Shown here one piece after another: positions 9,670 through 18,499 of a stretch of 64,000 nt of DNA. Under the pieces are notes generated by a model that was given only the letters and a program-made list of their open reading frames with translations, made no database searches and was not told the origin of the DNA. Location: assembly GCA_020248405.1 (NCBI GenBank), contig JADCHQ010000004.1:1-64000 (forward strand), given 5' to 3'. The stretch comes from Rhodocyclaceae bacterium (GTDB lineage: Bacteria; Pseudomonadota; Gammaproteobacteria; Burkholderiales; Ga0077523). Position 1 is the first letter of the stretch, and every line of letters begins with the position of its first letter. The translations under genes were made by a program, and so were the position numbers.

Positions 9670-10089
9670 TCAGAAGGGTTTGATCACCACCAGCAGCACC
9701 GCCGCGACCAGCAGCAGCACCGGCATCTCGTTGAACCACCGGAACCACACGTGGCCGCGCTGCACGCGCCCGGCGCGAAAATCGGCCAGCACGCGCCCGC
9801 AGTAGCCGTGATAGGTCACCAGCGCGAGCACCAGCACGAGCTTGGCGTGCATCCAGCCGCCGCCGATGCCCAGGCCCAGCCACAGCCACAGGCCGAACAC
9901 CAGCGCCAGCGCCCCCAGCGGCGTCATGAATCGATACAGCTTGCAGGCCATGAGCAGCAACCGCTCGCGTTCGGCCGTGCTGTCCGGCGCCACCATGGCC
10001 AGGTTCACGAAGATGCGCGGCAGGTAGAACAGGCCGGCGAACCAGCTCGTGACGAAGATGATGTGCAGCGATTTGATCGAGAGGTACAT
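9670..10089 (-). CDS. hemJ: HemJ-type protoporphyrinogen IX oxidase (UPF0093/CopD-like membrane protein)
   Basis: A 139-residue integral membrane protein with about four hydrophobic segments. The N-terminus SIKSLHIIFVTSWFAGLFYLPRIF matches the HemJ signature: a conserved His in the first helix and an Arg after the first turn. A second conserved block is YHGYCGR, and the end is WFNEMPVLLLVAAVLLVVIKPF. HemJ oxidises protoporphyrinogen IX in haem synthesis in bacteria lacking HemG or HemY. Start ATG at 10089. It stands alone on the minus strand, convergent with the efflux operon. A copper-export CopD relationship is possible at superfamily level, but the length and motifs favour HemJ. Confidence 0.85.
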   Translation of the reverse strand: MYLSIKSLHIIFVTSWFAGLFYLPRIFVNLAMVAPDSTAERERLLLMACKLYRFMTPLGALALVFGLWLWLGLGIGGGWMHAKLVLVLALVTYHGYCGRVLADFRAGRVQRGHVWFRWFNEMPVLLLVAAVLLVVIKPF

Positions 10090-10391
10090 GGCGCGTGGAG
10101 TGGGCGTCGGCCGCAGCGTCCCGCGAGCATATCTCCGAAAGGGCCGGTTTGCGATTCCCCTGCCCTGCCGGCATCGCCGTTGTGGGAGCTGCTGGGTGAG
10201 TGCCCTCGCAAGGTCCACCGTGGGCCGTCGGCGCCGGGATCGCGGCAAGCCTTCATGCGCTCGCCAGTGCCCGCCACCAGCCATGGGCTGTATGCTCAAG
10301 GCCACGGCGCTGGCCAGACATGCCGCGCGGGAGTGAGCACCCGGTGCGCCTTCGACGATCCGCCTCGCAACGAACCCTGACAGGAGCTGCC
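10090..10391. other. 302-bp intergenic region between hemJ and the cupin pair
   Basis: This divergent gap should hold the promoters of hemJ (minus) and the first cupin gene (plus). No good -35/-10 pair, hairpin or conserved RNA motif could be recognised by eye. The short frames inside it lack coherent protein character. The only clear element is AGGAG just before the cupin start at 10392. Confidence 0.4.
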
Positions 10392-10871
10392 ATGCGCCCC
10401 CTTCGATCCCCCCTCGCCCTGCCCTTGCTGGCGGCCGCGCTGTTGTCTGCCGGCAGCCTTGCTCGCGGTGAACTGGAGCCCATGGTGAACGTTTTTCCGA
10501 CCGACCTGCGCTGGGCAAATCCGGCGTCCATCCCCAAGGCCATCGAACTGGCGGTGGTGTATGGCGACCCGGGGAAGCCAGGCCCCTATGTGTTTCGCGC
10601 CCGTATGCCGGCAGGCACCAGGCTGGCCGCCCACCGCCACCCCGATGCGCGCTGGGTCACGGTGCTGGAGGGCACCTACCGCTCGGCCGTGGGCGAGCGC
10701 TTCGATGTGGAAGCCTCAACGGAATATCCCCGGGGCAGCTTCTATGTCACGGCGGCCAACGCACCGCACTACAGCTATGCGGTGACCGATGTGATCGTCC
10801 AGGAGCAGGGCGTGGGCCCCACCGGCATTGCCTACGTGCATGCCGAGGACGATCCTCGCCACGGGCGTTGA
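10392..10871 (+). CDS. Secreted cupin-fold protein with a complete metal-ligand set
   Basis: 159 residues: signal peptide (about 1-25) then one cupin domain. The first cupin motif reads AAHRHPDARWVTVLEG, with His81, His83 and Glu93 as metal ligands; the second motif has His126 (ANAPHYSYA). It ends in a conserved GPTGIAYVHAEDDPR tail shared with the next gene. Start ATG 10392, with AGGAG eight bases upstream. It is probably exported to the periplasm and binds a divalent metal; substrate unknown. The neighbour at 10972 is a paralogue with the same architecture. The spacing of about 100 bp leaves room for a separate promoter (CATAAT near 10900), but they may share a transcript. Confidence 0.75.
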   Translation: MRPLRSPLALPLLAAALLSAGSLARGELEPMVNVFPTDLRWANPASIPKAIELAVVYGDPGKPGPYVFRARMPAGTRLAAHRHPDARWVTVLEGTYRSAVGERFDVEASTEYPRGSFYVTAANAPHYSYAVTDVIVQEQGVGPTGIAYVHAEDDPRHGR

Positions 10872-10971
10872 ACCGCCCGCGGGCGAAGGGGCCTGTGCCA
10901 TAATCGCGCGCTCTTCGCCGGGGGGATGGCCCGGCGAGGCTTCCACATCACGGCAACGGGAGAGCACCATC

Positions 10972-11424
10972 ATGTTTCAGTCTCGAATTTTTTCCGCTGG
11001 CGTGCTCGCGCTGGCCGCCTTGCTGCCGGCTTCTGCCGGTGCTGAAGAGGATCTCAACTGGCAATTCGTGCCCGGGATCCCACGTCCCGTGGAGGTGGCC
11101 ATCGTCTCCGGCGATCCCTCCAAGGAAGGGCCCTACGTGGTGCGCTACCGCACGCCATCGGGCATGCGCTTCGCGCCAGTGACCCATCCCGATGCGCGTG
11201 AGCTCACCATCATCAAGGGCACCTACTGGATCGCCCAGGGCGAGAGCTACAACTGGAAGCAGATGGACGAGTTCAAGGCCGGCGCGGTCATTCAGAAGGA
11301 GGCCAACAAGCCTTACTTCGGCTGGGCGCGCACCGCCGTGATCCTCGAGGAACGCGGCACCGGCCCCACCAACCTCAATTACGTGCACGAAGACGACGAC
11401 CCGCGCAACCACCGCAAGGATTGA
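10972..11424 (+). CDS. Secreted cupin-like paralogue lacking most metal ligands
   Basis: 150 residues: signal peptide (about 1-24, cleaved near SAGA-EE) and a single cupin-like domain aligning end to end with the preceding gene. At the four ligand positions of the neighbour (His81, His83, Glu93, His126) this protein has Val70, His72, Lys82 and Tyr115, so three of four are lost. The fold motifs (THPDARELTIIKGTY, and the tail GTGPTNLNYVHEDDDPR) are kept, so the gene is under selection rather than decaying. It may bind a ligand without metal or pair with its neighbour. A strong rho-independent terminator follows at 11463. Confidence 0.72.
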   Translation: MFQSRIFSAGVLALAALLPASAGAEEDLNWQFVPGIPRPVEVAIVSGDPSKEGPYVVRYRTPSGMRFAPVTHPDARELTIIKGTYWIAQGESYNWKQMDEFKAGAVIQKEANKPYFGWARTAVILEERGTGPTNLNYVHEDDDPRNHRKD

Positions 11425-11462
11425 CGCGGGTCCGGCACCGGCCGGACTTGCAGCAGCATCCG

Positions 11463-11488
11463 GAGCGCGGCCAAGGCCGCGCTCTTTT
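11463..11488 (+). terminator. Rho-independent terminator after the cupin pair
   Basis: A ten-base GC-rich arm GAGCGCGGCC, then AA, then the exact complement GGCCGCGCTC, then TTTT. It lies 39 bp after the stop at 11424 and before the convergent prpE end at 11553. The T-run is on the plus-strand side only. Confidence 0.8.
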
Positions 11489-11552
11489 ATATGGTGCACG
11501 CCCGGGCAACGCCCTTCAGGTGCCCAGGCTTGAGTGCCCAGCAGGCCAGCGC

Positions 11553-13463
11553 TCAGGCGCGCGGCGCGGCCGTGGCAGCCCGAATCTGATCCAGCGCCGC
11601 GGGGTCCTCCAGTGTAGTGAGATCGCCCGGGTCGCGCCCCTCCGCCAGGGCCTGGATACTCCGGCGCAGCAGTTTGCCGGAGCGCGTCTTCGGCAGCAGC
11701 GTCACGAAGTGCACGCGGGCGGGTCTGCCGATGGCGCCAAGCTGGCCGTCCACCGTGGCCATGACTTCCTTCTCCAGGGCGGCGCGCGCCTGTGGCGTGG
11801 CAGCCACGGCAGGGTTCTTGAGCACCGCGAAGGCGAGCGGCATCTGACCCTTGAGCGCGTCGGCCACGCCTACCACTGCGACCTCGGCCACCGCGGCGTG
11901 GGCCTGCACGGCCTCCTCGATCTCGCGGGTTCCCAGCCGGTGGCCTGCCACGTTGATCACATCGTCGGTGCGGCCCAGGATGGTGTGGTAGCCCTCGGCG
12001 TCGCGGATGCCCCAGTCGAAGGAGGAATACACCTGCCGGTCGCGGAACATGGAGAAATAGGTTTTCACGAAGCGCTCGTCGTCGCCCCAGACGGTGGACA
12101 GGCAACCCGGCGGCAGCGGCGGCACCACTGCCACCACGGCCTTTTCGTCGGCGCCCGCCTCGGAAGCATCGGACTCGCGCAGCAGGCGCAGGTCGTAGCC
12201 ATAGGCGGGAAAGGCCGGGCTGCCGAACTTCACGGGTGTGGGCTCCACGCCGGGCATGGCGGTGAGCATGGGCCAGCCCGTTTCGGTCTGCCAGTAGTGG
12301 TCGATGACAGGCTTGCCCAGCAGGTCGCTGATCCAGCGGTGGGTGGGCTCATCCAGGGGCTCGCCCGCCAGGAACAGGTGCCGCAGGGAAGACAGGTCGT
12401 GGCGGGTGACGAAGGCCGGATCCTGCTTCTTGAGCACACGAATGGCAGTGGGCGCCGAAAACATCACGTTCACGCCGTGGCGCTCCACCAGGCTCCACCA
12501 GATGCCCGGGTCCGGCCGGATGGGCGTGCCTTCGTAGAAGATGGTGGTCATGCCCGCGAGCAACGGCCCGTAGACGATGTAGGAATGGCCCACCACCCAG
12601 CCGATGTCGGAGGTGGTGAACATGGTGTCACCGGCCGCGCCGCAGTAGATGTGGCGCATGGAGGCGGCCAGGGCTACGGCGTAGCCGCCGGTGTCTCGCT
12701 GCACGCCCTTGGGCCTGCCGGTGGTGCCGGAGGTGTAGAGGATGTAGCTCGGTTCGTTGGATTCTAGCCACTCCACCGGCACGGCGGCGCCGGCATGCCG
12801 TGCGCCCAGCGTCTGCCAATCCACATCGCGCGGGGCGCAGCGCGGGAAGCCCGGGTCGAGTCCGCGGTCGAACAGCAGCACGTGGGCCGGCTTGGCGGCG
12901 CACAGGTCGATGGCCTCGTCCAGCAGGTGCTTGTAGGGCACCACCTTGCCAGCCCGCATGCCGGCGTCGGCCGACACCACCAGCTTGGGGCGCGCGTCAT
13001 CGATGCGCGTGGCCAGGCTGTGGGCGGCAAACCCCCCGAACACCACCGAATGGATGGCCCCGATGCGCGCGCAGGCGAGCATGGCGAAGGCCGCCTCGGG
13101 AATCATGGGCATGTACACCAGAACCCGGTCGCCGCGGGTCACGCCCAGCGATTGCATCATGGCCGCCACGCGGTTGACCTCGGCGTGCAACTCGCCATAG
13201 GTGTAGGATTTTTCCGCGCCGGTTTCCGTGGAGACGAACACCAGCGCCGGCTGGTGGCGGCGCGCAGCGAGATGACGATCCACGGCGTTGTGGCACAGGT
13301 TGGTGAGCCCGCCCGCGAACCAGCGCGCGAAGGGCGGCCGGGAATAGTCGAGCACCGCATCCCAGGGGCGCTGCCAGTCCACCAGCGCCGCCTGCTCGGC
13401 CCAGAAGCCTTCCCGGTCCTCGATGGAGCGCCGGTGAAAGGCGCGCAGCTTTTCTCCGCTCAT
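11553..13463 (-). CDS. prpE: Propionyl-CoA synthetase (acetyl-CoA synthetase family)
   Basis: A 636-residue AMP-forming acyl-CoA ligase. Start ATG 13463, with GGAG about ten bases upstream. It has the PrpE-type N-terminus (FHRRSIEDREGFWAEQAALVDW), the ATP-binding loop YTSGTTGRPKGVQRDTGG, the WQTETGWP block and the C-terminal catalytic lysine in KTRSGKLLRR, the site that is acetylated in family members. The VQRDTGGY segment after the P-loop favours propionate over acetate. It would activate propionate to propionyl-CoA for the methylcitrate-cycle genes at 28.4-34.7 kb. It is directly followed on the same strand, upstream, by acrylyl-CoA reductase (13539-14528), consistent with a shared propionyl-CoA pathway. 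Confidence 0.9.
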   Translation of the reverse strand: MSGEKLRAFHRRSIEDREGFWAEQAALVDWQRPWDAVLDYSRPPFARWFAGGLTNLCHNAVDRHLAARRHQPALVFVSTETGAEKSYTYGELHAEVNRVAAMMQSLGVTRGDRVLVYMPMIPEAAFAMLACARIGAIHSVVFGGFAAHSLATRIDDARPKLVVSADAGMRAGKVVPYKHLLDEAIDLCAAKPAHVLLFDRGLDPGFPRCAPRDVDWQTLGARHAGAAVPVEWLESNEPSYILYTSGTTGRPKGVQRDTGGYAVALAASMRHIYCGAAGDTMFTTSDIGWVVGHSYIVYGPLLAGMTTIFYEGTPIRPDPGIWWSLVERHGVNVMFSAPTAIRVLKKQDPAFVTRHDLSSLRHLFLAGEPLDEPTHRWISDLLGKPVIDHYWQTETGWPMLTAMPGVEPTPVKFGSPAFPAYGYDLRLLRESDASEAGADEKAVVAVVPPLPPGCLSTVWGDDERFVKTYFSMFRDRQVYSSFDWGIRDAEGYHTILGRTDDVINVAGHRLGTREIEEAVQAHAAVAEVAVVGVADALKGQMPLAFAVLKNPAVAATPQARAALEKEVMATVDGQLGAIGRPARVHFVTLLPKTRSGKLLRRSIQALAEGRDPGDLTTLEDPAALDQIRAATAAPRA

Positions 13464-13538
13464 TGCATGTTCTCCGTGGGTGGCGCGGCGCGGGCGCGAA
13501 GGCACCCGCATGCTGCTGCGGGTACCTGCACCGCTTGG

Positions 13539-14528
13539 TCAGGCGATCTTCACCACTGTGCGGCCCTTGGCGGCGCCATCGAGGTAGCCCTGGAAGGCGC
13601 CCTGCAACTGGTCCAGGGGCAGCAGGCGCACCATGCTTTGCAGGTGCCGCGGCTTGAGGTCGCCGGCAAGGCGTTGCCACACCTGCTCGCGCAGCGGCAT
13701 GGGGCAGTTCACCGAGTCGATGCCGCACAGCGTCACCCCGCGCAGGATAAAGGGCATGACCGTGGTCTTGTATTCAAAGCTCGCCGCCAGGCCGACGGCG
13801 GCGATGGCGCCGCCTTCCTTCATGGTGCTGGTCATCCACGACAGCACGTCGCCGCCCAGGTTGTCCACCGCACCCGCCCACAGGCTCTTGTCCAGCGGCC
13901 GGATCTTGGCCAGATCTAGGGACGATCGCAGCATCACTTCCTTGGCGCCCAGGGAGGTGAGGTAGTCGGCCTCGGACGCCTTGCCGGTGAGCGCGACCAC
14001 GTGGTAGCCACGCCCCGCGAGGATGTCGATCACCACCGAGCCCACGCCGCCAGTGGCGCCGTTGACGATCACCGGTCCGCGCCCGGGTTCGAGGCCGTTG
14101 GCCTCCATGCGCACCACGGCGAGCCCGGCGGTGAAGCCGGCCACGCCCAGGGCCATGGCCTCCTGGGTGCTGAGCCCCTGGGGCAGGCGCACCAGCCACT
14201 TGGCGGGCACGCGCATGCGCCCGGCGTAGCCGCCGTCGTGGGCCACGCCGATGTCGTAGCTGTTGGCGATCACCTGGTCGCCGGGCTTGAAGGCCGGATC
14301 GGTGGAGGACTCCACCGTGCCCGCGCCGTCGATCCCGCCCACGCAGGGAAAACGCCGGATGATCTTGCCCGCGCCCGTGGCCGCCAGCGCGTCCTTGTAG
14401 TTGATGCTCGAGTACTCGGTGCGGATCACCACCTCGCCCGGGTCGAGTTCGTCCACCGTCATGGCCACCATCCGCGAGACGACCTTGCCGTCCTCGTTGA
14501 AGATGCGCAGCGCCTTAAATGTGCTCAT
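13539..14528 (-). CDS. acuI: Acrylyl-CoA reductase AcuI / YhdH-type NADPH oxidoreductase
   Basis: 329 residues; medium-chain dehydrogenase/reductase without the structural zinc lobe. N-terminus STFKALRIFNEDGKVVSRM and the core YSSINYKDALAATGAGKIIRRFP are typical of the YhdH/AcuI subfamily. The Rossmann motif is VNGATGGVGSVVIDILAGRG. Members reduce acryloyl-CoA to propionyl-CoA with NADPH, detoxifying acrylate in 3-hydroxypropionate or DMSP breakdown. The neighbouring prpE, which makes the same product from propionate, supports this function. Start ATG 14528; the frame opens further upstream, but the extension is low-complexity Arg/Pro sequence. Confidence 0.8.
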   Translation of the reverse strand: MSTFKALRIFNEDGKVVSRMVAMTVDELDPGEVVIRTEYSSINYKDALAATGAGKIIRRFPCVGGIDGAGTVESSTDPAFKPGDQVIANSYDIGVAHDGGYAGRMRVPAKWLVRLPQGLSTQEAMALGVAGFTAGLAVVRMEANGLEPGRGPVIVNGATGGVGSVVIDILAGRGYHVVALTGKASEADYLTSLGAKEVMLRSSLDLAKIRPLDKSLWAGAVDNLGGDVLSWMTSTMKEGGAIAAVGLAASFEYKTTVMPFILRGVTLCGIDSVNCPMPLREQVWQRLAGDLKPRHLQSMVRLLPLDQLQGAFQGYLDGAAKGRTVVKIA

Positions 14529-14616
14529 GGGTCTCCTCCGTGGTTGAGTTGTTCGATTTGGTTGCCGGTGGCGGGCCACCGGCGGCGGCCCGGAAGGGCC
14601 ATGGGGTCGGCGGCGA

Positions 14617-15723
14617 TCACCCGCGGTGAGCCTCGCCAAGGTAGCGCCTCGTCTGCATCTCCACCAGCCGGCTCGCGGTACGGTCATGCTCCGGGCCGCG
14701 CCTCACATGGGCATACAGTCCCGGCACATCGCTGCGGGCCGCCACCACCAGCTTCACCCGCCGATCGTAGAACTCGTCCACCAGCCACGTGAAGCGGCGC
14801 ATGCGGTCTGCCTCCCCGCTCGCGGCGAAGCGCGGCACGCCCGACAGCAGCACGGTGTGGTAGCGCCGCGCCAGCTCGATGTAGTCGGCCTGGGCGCGGG
14901 GCCCGTCGCACAGGGCGGCGAAGTCGAACCACGCCACGCCGCCCGCCACGCGTCGTGACTGCACCGGGCGGCCGCCGATGGCCAGTTCCATGGCAGTGCC
15001 GGACTCCCCCGCCAGGTGCACGAAGGCGCTCTCCATGGCCGCCTCGGCGGCGGCATCCAGGGGCTGGTGCCACACCCCGGCACGTTCGAGCACCTGCTGC
15101 CGGTAGTCGGTGCCGGCGTCCATCTGGTGCACCACCAGCCGCTGGCGGATCAGATCGATGGCGGGCAGAAACTGTCCCCGCTGCAGGCCGTGCAGATACA
15201 GCGCGCCTGGCTCGGTGTTGGAGGTGGTGACCAGCGCCACGCCGTGGGCCAGCAGACCCTCCAGCAGGCGCCGCAGGATCATGGCATCGCCGATGTCGGT
15301 GACCTGGAACTCGTCCAGGCACAGCAAGCGCGCCTGGGCCGCCAGTTGTCCGGCCACCGTGTGCAGCGGGTCGGGCCTGCCCTGCAGGCGCTTGAGTTCG
15401 TGGTGCACCTCGTGCATGAACCGGTGGAAATGGGCACGGCGCTTCGGGCGGGCGGCAGAGAACTCGAAATAGCCGTCCATCAGAAAGCTCTTGCCCCGCC
15501 CCACCCCGCCCCAGAGGTAGAGTCCCGCCACGGGCGGCTGCTCCGGCTTGAGAAAGCGCAGCCAGCGCCGCGATGCGGCTGCCGGGCTGGCGATGCGCTC
15601 TTCGATGCGGGCAAATTCGCCCAGTACCGCCCGTTGCGCATCATCCAGCGCGAACCCCAGGGACCGGGCGCGCTGTTCGAACCACGCCAGCAGACGCGCG
15701 GCGGTGCCGGTATGGCGCTCCAT
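14617..15723 (-). CDS. zapE: AFG1/ZapE family cell-division ATPase
   Basis: A 368-residue P-loop ATPase. Walker A GLYLWGGVGRGKS, Walker B LLCLDEFQVTDIGDAM, and the family blocks FHRFMHEVHHELKRLQG and LVTTSNTEPGALYLHGLQR. ZapE associates with the division machinery and modulates FtsZ ring stability; the eukaryotic homologue AFG1 acts on mitochondrial protein quality. Start ATG 15723 chosen for GAGG seven bases upstream; a longer start at 15753 lacks a clear ribosome site. It lies 54 bp downstream of lpd on the same strand and may be the last gene of the TCA transcript. Confidence 0.9.
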   Translation of the reverse strand: MERHTGTAARLLAWFEQRARSLGFALDDAQRAVLGEFARIEERIASPAAASRRWLRFLKPEQPPVAGLYLWGGVGRGKSFLMDGYFEFSAARPKRRAHFHRFMHEVHHELKRLQGRPDPLHTVAGQLAAQARLLCLDEFQVTDIGDAMILRRLLEGLLAHGVALVTTSNTEPGALYLHGLQRGQFLPAIDLIRQRLVVHQMDAGTDYRQQVLERAGVWHQPLDAAAEAAMESAFVHLAGESGTAMELAIGGRPVQSRRVAGGVAWFDFAALCDGPRAQADYIELARRYHTVLLSGVPRFAASGEADRMRRFTWLVDEFYDRRVKLVVAARSDVPGLYAHVRRGPEHDRTASRLVEMQTRRYLGEAHRG

Positions 15724-15777
15724 CAGGACCTCGCCGGCCGCGCTGGAGGACATGGACGGGCGCCCGCGCGCGGGCGC

Positions 15778-17214
15778 CTAGATGTGGAGGCTGCGCTTGT
15801 GCACGCCCAGCGCCGCCTCGTGCATGGCTTCGGACAGGGAAGGATGGGCGTGCACGATGCGGGCGATGTCCTCCGCGGTGGCGGAGAACTCCAGCGCCAC
15901 CACCGCCTCGGAGATGAGCTCCGAGGCAAAGGGACCGATGATGTGCACCCCCAGGATGCGATCGGTCTCGGCATCGGCCAGCATCTTCACGAAACCCGCG
16001 GTCTCGCCCAGGGCGCGCGCACGGCCCGAGGCGATAAAGGGGAACTGACCCGCGCGGTAGGCGACGCCGGCGGCCTTGAGCTCCTGCTCGGTCTTGCCTA
16101 CCCAGGCGATCTCCGGGGCGGTATAGACCACCCAGGGGATGGTATCGAGATTGACGTGGCCGTGGTGGCCCGCGATGGTCTCGGCCACGGCCACGCCCTC
16201 TTCGGAGGACTTGTGGGCCAGCATGGGCCCGCGCACCGCATCGCCGATGGCATAGATGCCGGGCATGCTGGTGCGGCACTGCGCGTCCACCTCCACGTAA
16301 CCGCGGCCATCGAGTTTCACGCCGACGGACTCGGCGTTGAGCCCGGCGGTGTTGGGCGTGCGCCCGATGGCCACCACCAGCCGGTCGAATTCGTCGCGGT
16401 GCCGGGTGCCTTCGCGCTCTTCGTACTCCACCAGCACCGACTTCTCGCCGGTGGTGACCGACAGCACCTTGGCACCGGTGTGGATGATCAGCCCGAGGGG
16501 CCCCGTGAAGGCGCGGAAGGCTTCCTTGGCGATCTGCTCGTCGGCGGCGGCCAGGAAGGTGGGCATGGCCTCGAGGATGGTGACCTCGGCGCCCAGGCGC
16601 TTCCAGACGCTGCCCATCTCCACGCCGATCACGCCCGCGCCGATGATGCCCAGGCGGCGCGGTACCGAATCGAAGGACAGCGCGCCCACGTTGTCGCACA
16701 CCAGCGCGTTGTCGATGGCCACGCCGGGCAACTGGCGCGGCACCGAACCGGTGGCCACGATCACGTTTCGCGCCACGATGGTCTCGCTCGGGCCATCGCC
16801 CGTGACCTCCACCTGCCAGCCGCCGTCCGGGGCGGCACCGGCGAAGCGGCCGAAGCCGTGCAGCGACTCCACGCGGTTTTTCTTGAACAGCAGCGCAATG
16901 CCCGTGGTGAAGGTATTCACGATCTTGGTCTTGCGCGCCTGCATCTTCGGCACGTCGATGCTGACGCCCTTGAGGCCGATGCCGTGGTCGGCGAACTTGT
17001 GCAAAGCGCGCTCGTAGTTCTCCGAGGATTCCAGCAGCGCCTTGGAGGGAATGCACCCCACGTTGAGGCAGGTGCCGCCGAGGCTGGGCTTGCCGGCCGG
17101 GTTTTTCCAGGCGTCAATGCAGACGGTCTTGAGGCCGAGCTGCGCAGCGCGGATGGCGGCAACGTAGCCGCCAGGGCCGGCGCCGATGACCGCCACGTCG
17201 AAGGTCTTTGGCAT
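15778..17214 (-). CDS. lpd: Dihydrolipoyl dehydrogenase (E3 of oxoglutarate dehydrogenase)
   Basis: 478 residues, normal length. FAD-binding GAGPGGYVAAIRAAQLG at the N-terminus, the redox-active disulfide in GGTCLNVGCIPSK, an NAD-binding GAGVIGVEMGSVWKRLGA region, and a C-terminal dimer domain with the active-site His-Glu area (IVHAHPSLSEAMHEA). It reoxidises the lipoyl arms of the E2 protein encoded 12 bp upstream, passing electrons to NAD+. Gene order odhA-odhB-lpd is the standard oxoglutarate dehydrogenase operon. Confidence 0.96.
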   Translation of the reverse strand: MPKTFDVAVIGAGPGGYVAAIRAAQLGLKTVCIDAWKNPAGKPSLGGTCLNVGCIPSKALLESSENYERALHKFADHGIGLKGVSIDVPKMQARKTKIVNTFTTGIALLFKKNRVESLHGFGRFAGAAPDGGWQVEVTGDGPSETIVARNVIVATGSVPRQLPGVAIDNALVCDNVGALSFDSVPRRLGIIGAGVIGVEMGSVWKRLGAEVTILEAMPTFLAAADEQIAKEAFRAFTGPLGLIIHTGAKVLSVTTGEKSVLVEYEEREGTRHRDEFDRLVVAIGRTPNTAGLNAESVGVKLDGRGYVEVDAQCRTSMPGIYAIGDAVRGPMLAHKSSEEGVAVAETIAGHHGHVNLDTIPWVVYTAPEIAWVGKTEQELKAAGVAYRAGQFPFIASGRARALGETAGFVKMLADAETDRILGVHIIGPFASELISEAVVALEFSATAEDIARIVHAHPSLSEAMHEAALGVHKRSLHI

Positions 17215-17226
17215 GGCGTTGCTCCG

Positions 17227-18453
17227 CTAAAGGTCCAGCAGCAGGCGGGCCGGATCCTCCAGCGCCTCCTTGATGGCCACCAGGCCGAGCACCGCTTCGC
17301 GCCCATCGATGATGCGGTGGTCGTAGCTCATGGCCAGGTAGTTGATGGGGCGAATCACGATCTGCCCGTTTTCCACCACCGCCCGGTCCTTGGTGGCGTG
17401 CACGCCGAGGATGGCGCTCTGGGGCGGGTTGATGATGGGCGTGGACAGCATGGAGCCGAACACCCCGCCGTTGGAGATGGAGAAGGTGCCACCGGTGAGC
17501 TCTTCGATGGAGAGCTTGCCGTCCTGGGCACGCCGGCCGAAGTCGGCGATGGCTTTCTCCACATCGGCCAGCGACATCTGGTCGGCGTTGCGCAGGATGG
17601 GCACCACCAGCCCGCGCGGGCTGCCCACGGCGATGCCGATGTCGAAATAGCCGTGGTAGACGATGTCCGCGCCATCCACCGAGGCATTGAGGATGGGGTA
17701 TCTCTTGAGCGCGGCCACCACCGCCTTCACGAAAAACGACATGAAGCCGAGCTTCACGCCGTGGTCCTTCTCGAACCGGTCCTTGTACCGGTTGCGCAGG
17801 TCCATGACGCCCTGCATGTTCACTTCGTTGAAGGTGGTGAGGATGGCCGCGGTAGCCTGCGACTGCACCAGCCGTTCGGCCACGCGCTGGCGCAAGCGCG
17901 ACATGGGCACGCGCTTCTCGGGCCGGTCGCCGAGCAGTTCGTCCACGTTCACGGGCGAGGGCATGGGCGCCGGGCCGCGGGCCGCGCCCGGCCTGCCCTG
18001 CACGAAGCCCACCACGTCTTCCTTGGTGATGCGCCCGCCACGGCCGCTGCCGGCCACCTGTGCGAGGTCCACCTGGTGTTCAGCTGCCACGCGGCGTGCC
18101 GCCGGCATGGCCAACACCTCCTGCGCGGCCGTTGCCGGGGCGGCGGCGGGCACGGGTTGCTCCGCGGGCGCCGCGGCAGCGGGGGCTGCGGCAGTTGGCG
18201 CGGCAGCCGCCTTTGCGTCGGTGTCGATGGTGGCGATGAGTTCGTTGCTCACCACCGTGCCGCCGTCACCCTTGATGACGCTAGCCAGCATCCCCGAGTC
18301 TGGGGCCGGCAGTTCCAGGACCACCTTGTCGGTTTCGATGTCGATGAGGTTCTCGTCGCGCTGGACGTATTCGCCCTGCTTCTTGTGCCAGGTCAGAAGG
18401 GTCGCTTCCGCCACGGATTCGGACAGGGCGGGTACCCGCACTTCGATCAGCAT
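17227..18453 (-). CDS. odhB: Dihydrolipoamide succinyltransferase (E2 of oxoglutarate dehydrogenase)
   Basis: 408 residues. One lipoyl domain (residues 1-78, lipoylated Lys in [10 protein letters not shown]), a long Ala/Pro linker (about 80-115), a peripheral E3-binding domain ([18 protein letters not shown]), then the catalytic acyltransferase domain ending with [12 protein letters not shown], the His-x3-Asp-Gly active site. It transfers the succinyl group from lipoamide to CoA in the TCA cycle. ATG start preceded by GGAG. It sits between odhA (46 bp upstream) and lpd. Confidence 0.96.
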   Translation of the reverse strand: MLIEVRVPALSESVAEATLLTWHKKQGEYVQRDENLIDIETDKVVLELPAPDSGMLASVIKGDGGTVVSNELIATIDTDAKAAAAPTAAAPAAAAPAEQPVPAAAPATAAQEVLAMPAARRVAAEHQVDLAQVAGSGRGGRITKEDVVGFVQGRPGAARGPAPMPSPVNVDELLGDRPEKRVPMSRLRQRVAERLVQSQATAAILTTFNEVNMQGVMDLRNRYKDRFEKDHGVKLGFMSFFVKAVVAALKRYPILNASVDGADIVYHGYFDIGIAVGSPRGLVVPILRNADQMSLADVEKAIADFGRRAQDGKLSIEELTGGTFSISNGGVFGSMLSTPIINPPQSAILGVHATKDRAVVENGQIVIRPINYLAMSYDHRIIDGREAVLGLVAIKEALEDPARLLLDL

Positions 18454-18499
18454 AGGGGCTCCGTGAGAGCGTTCGTGGGAAGGCGCTGCCGCTTGCCGG

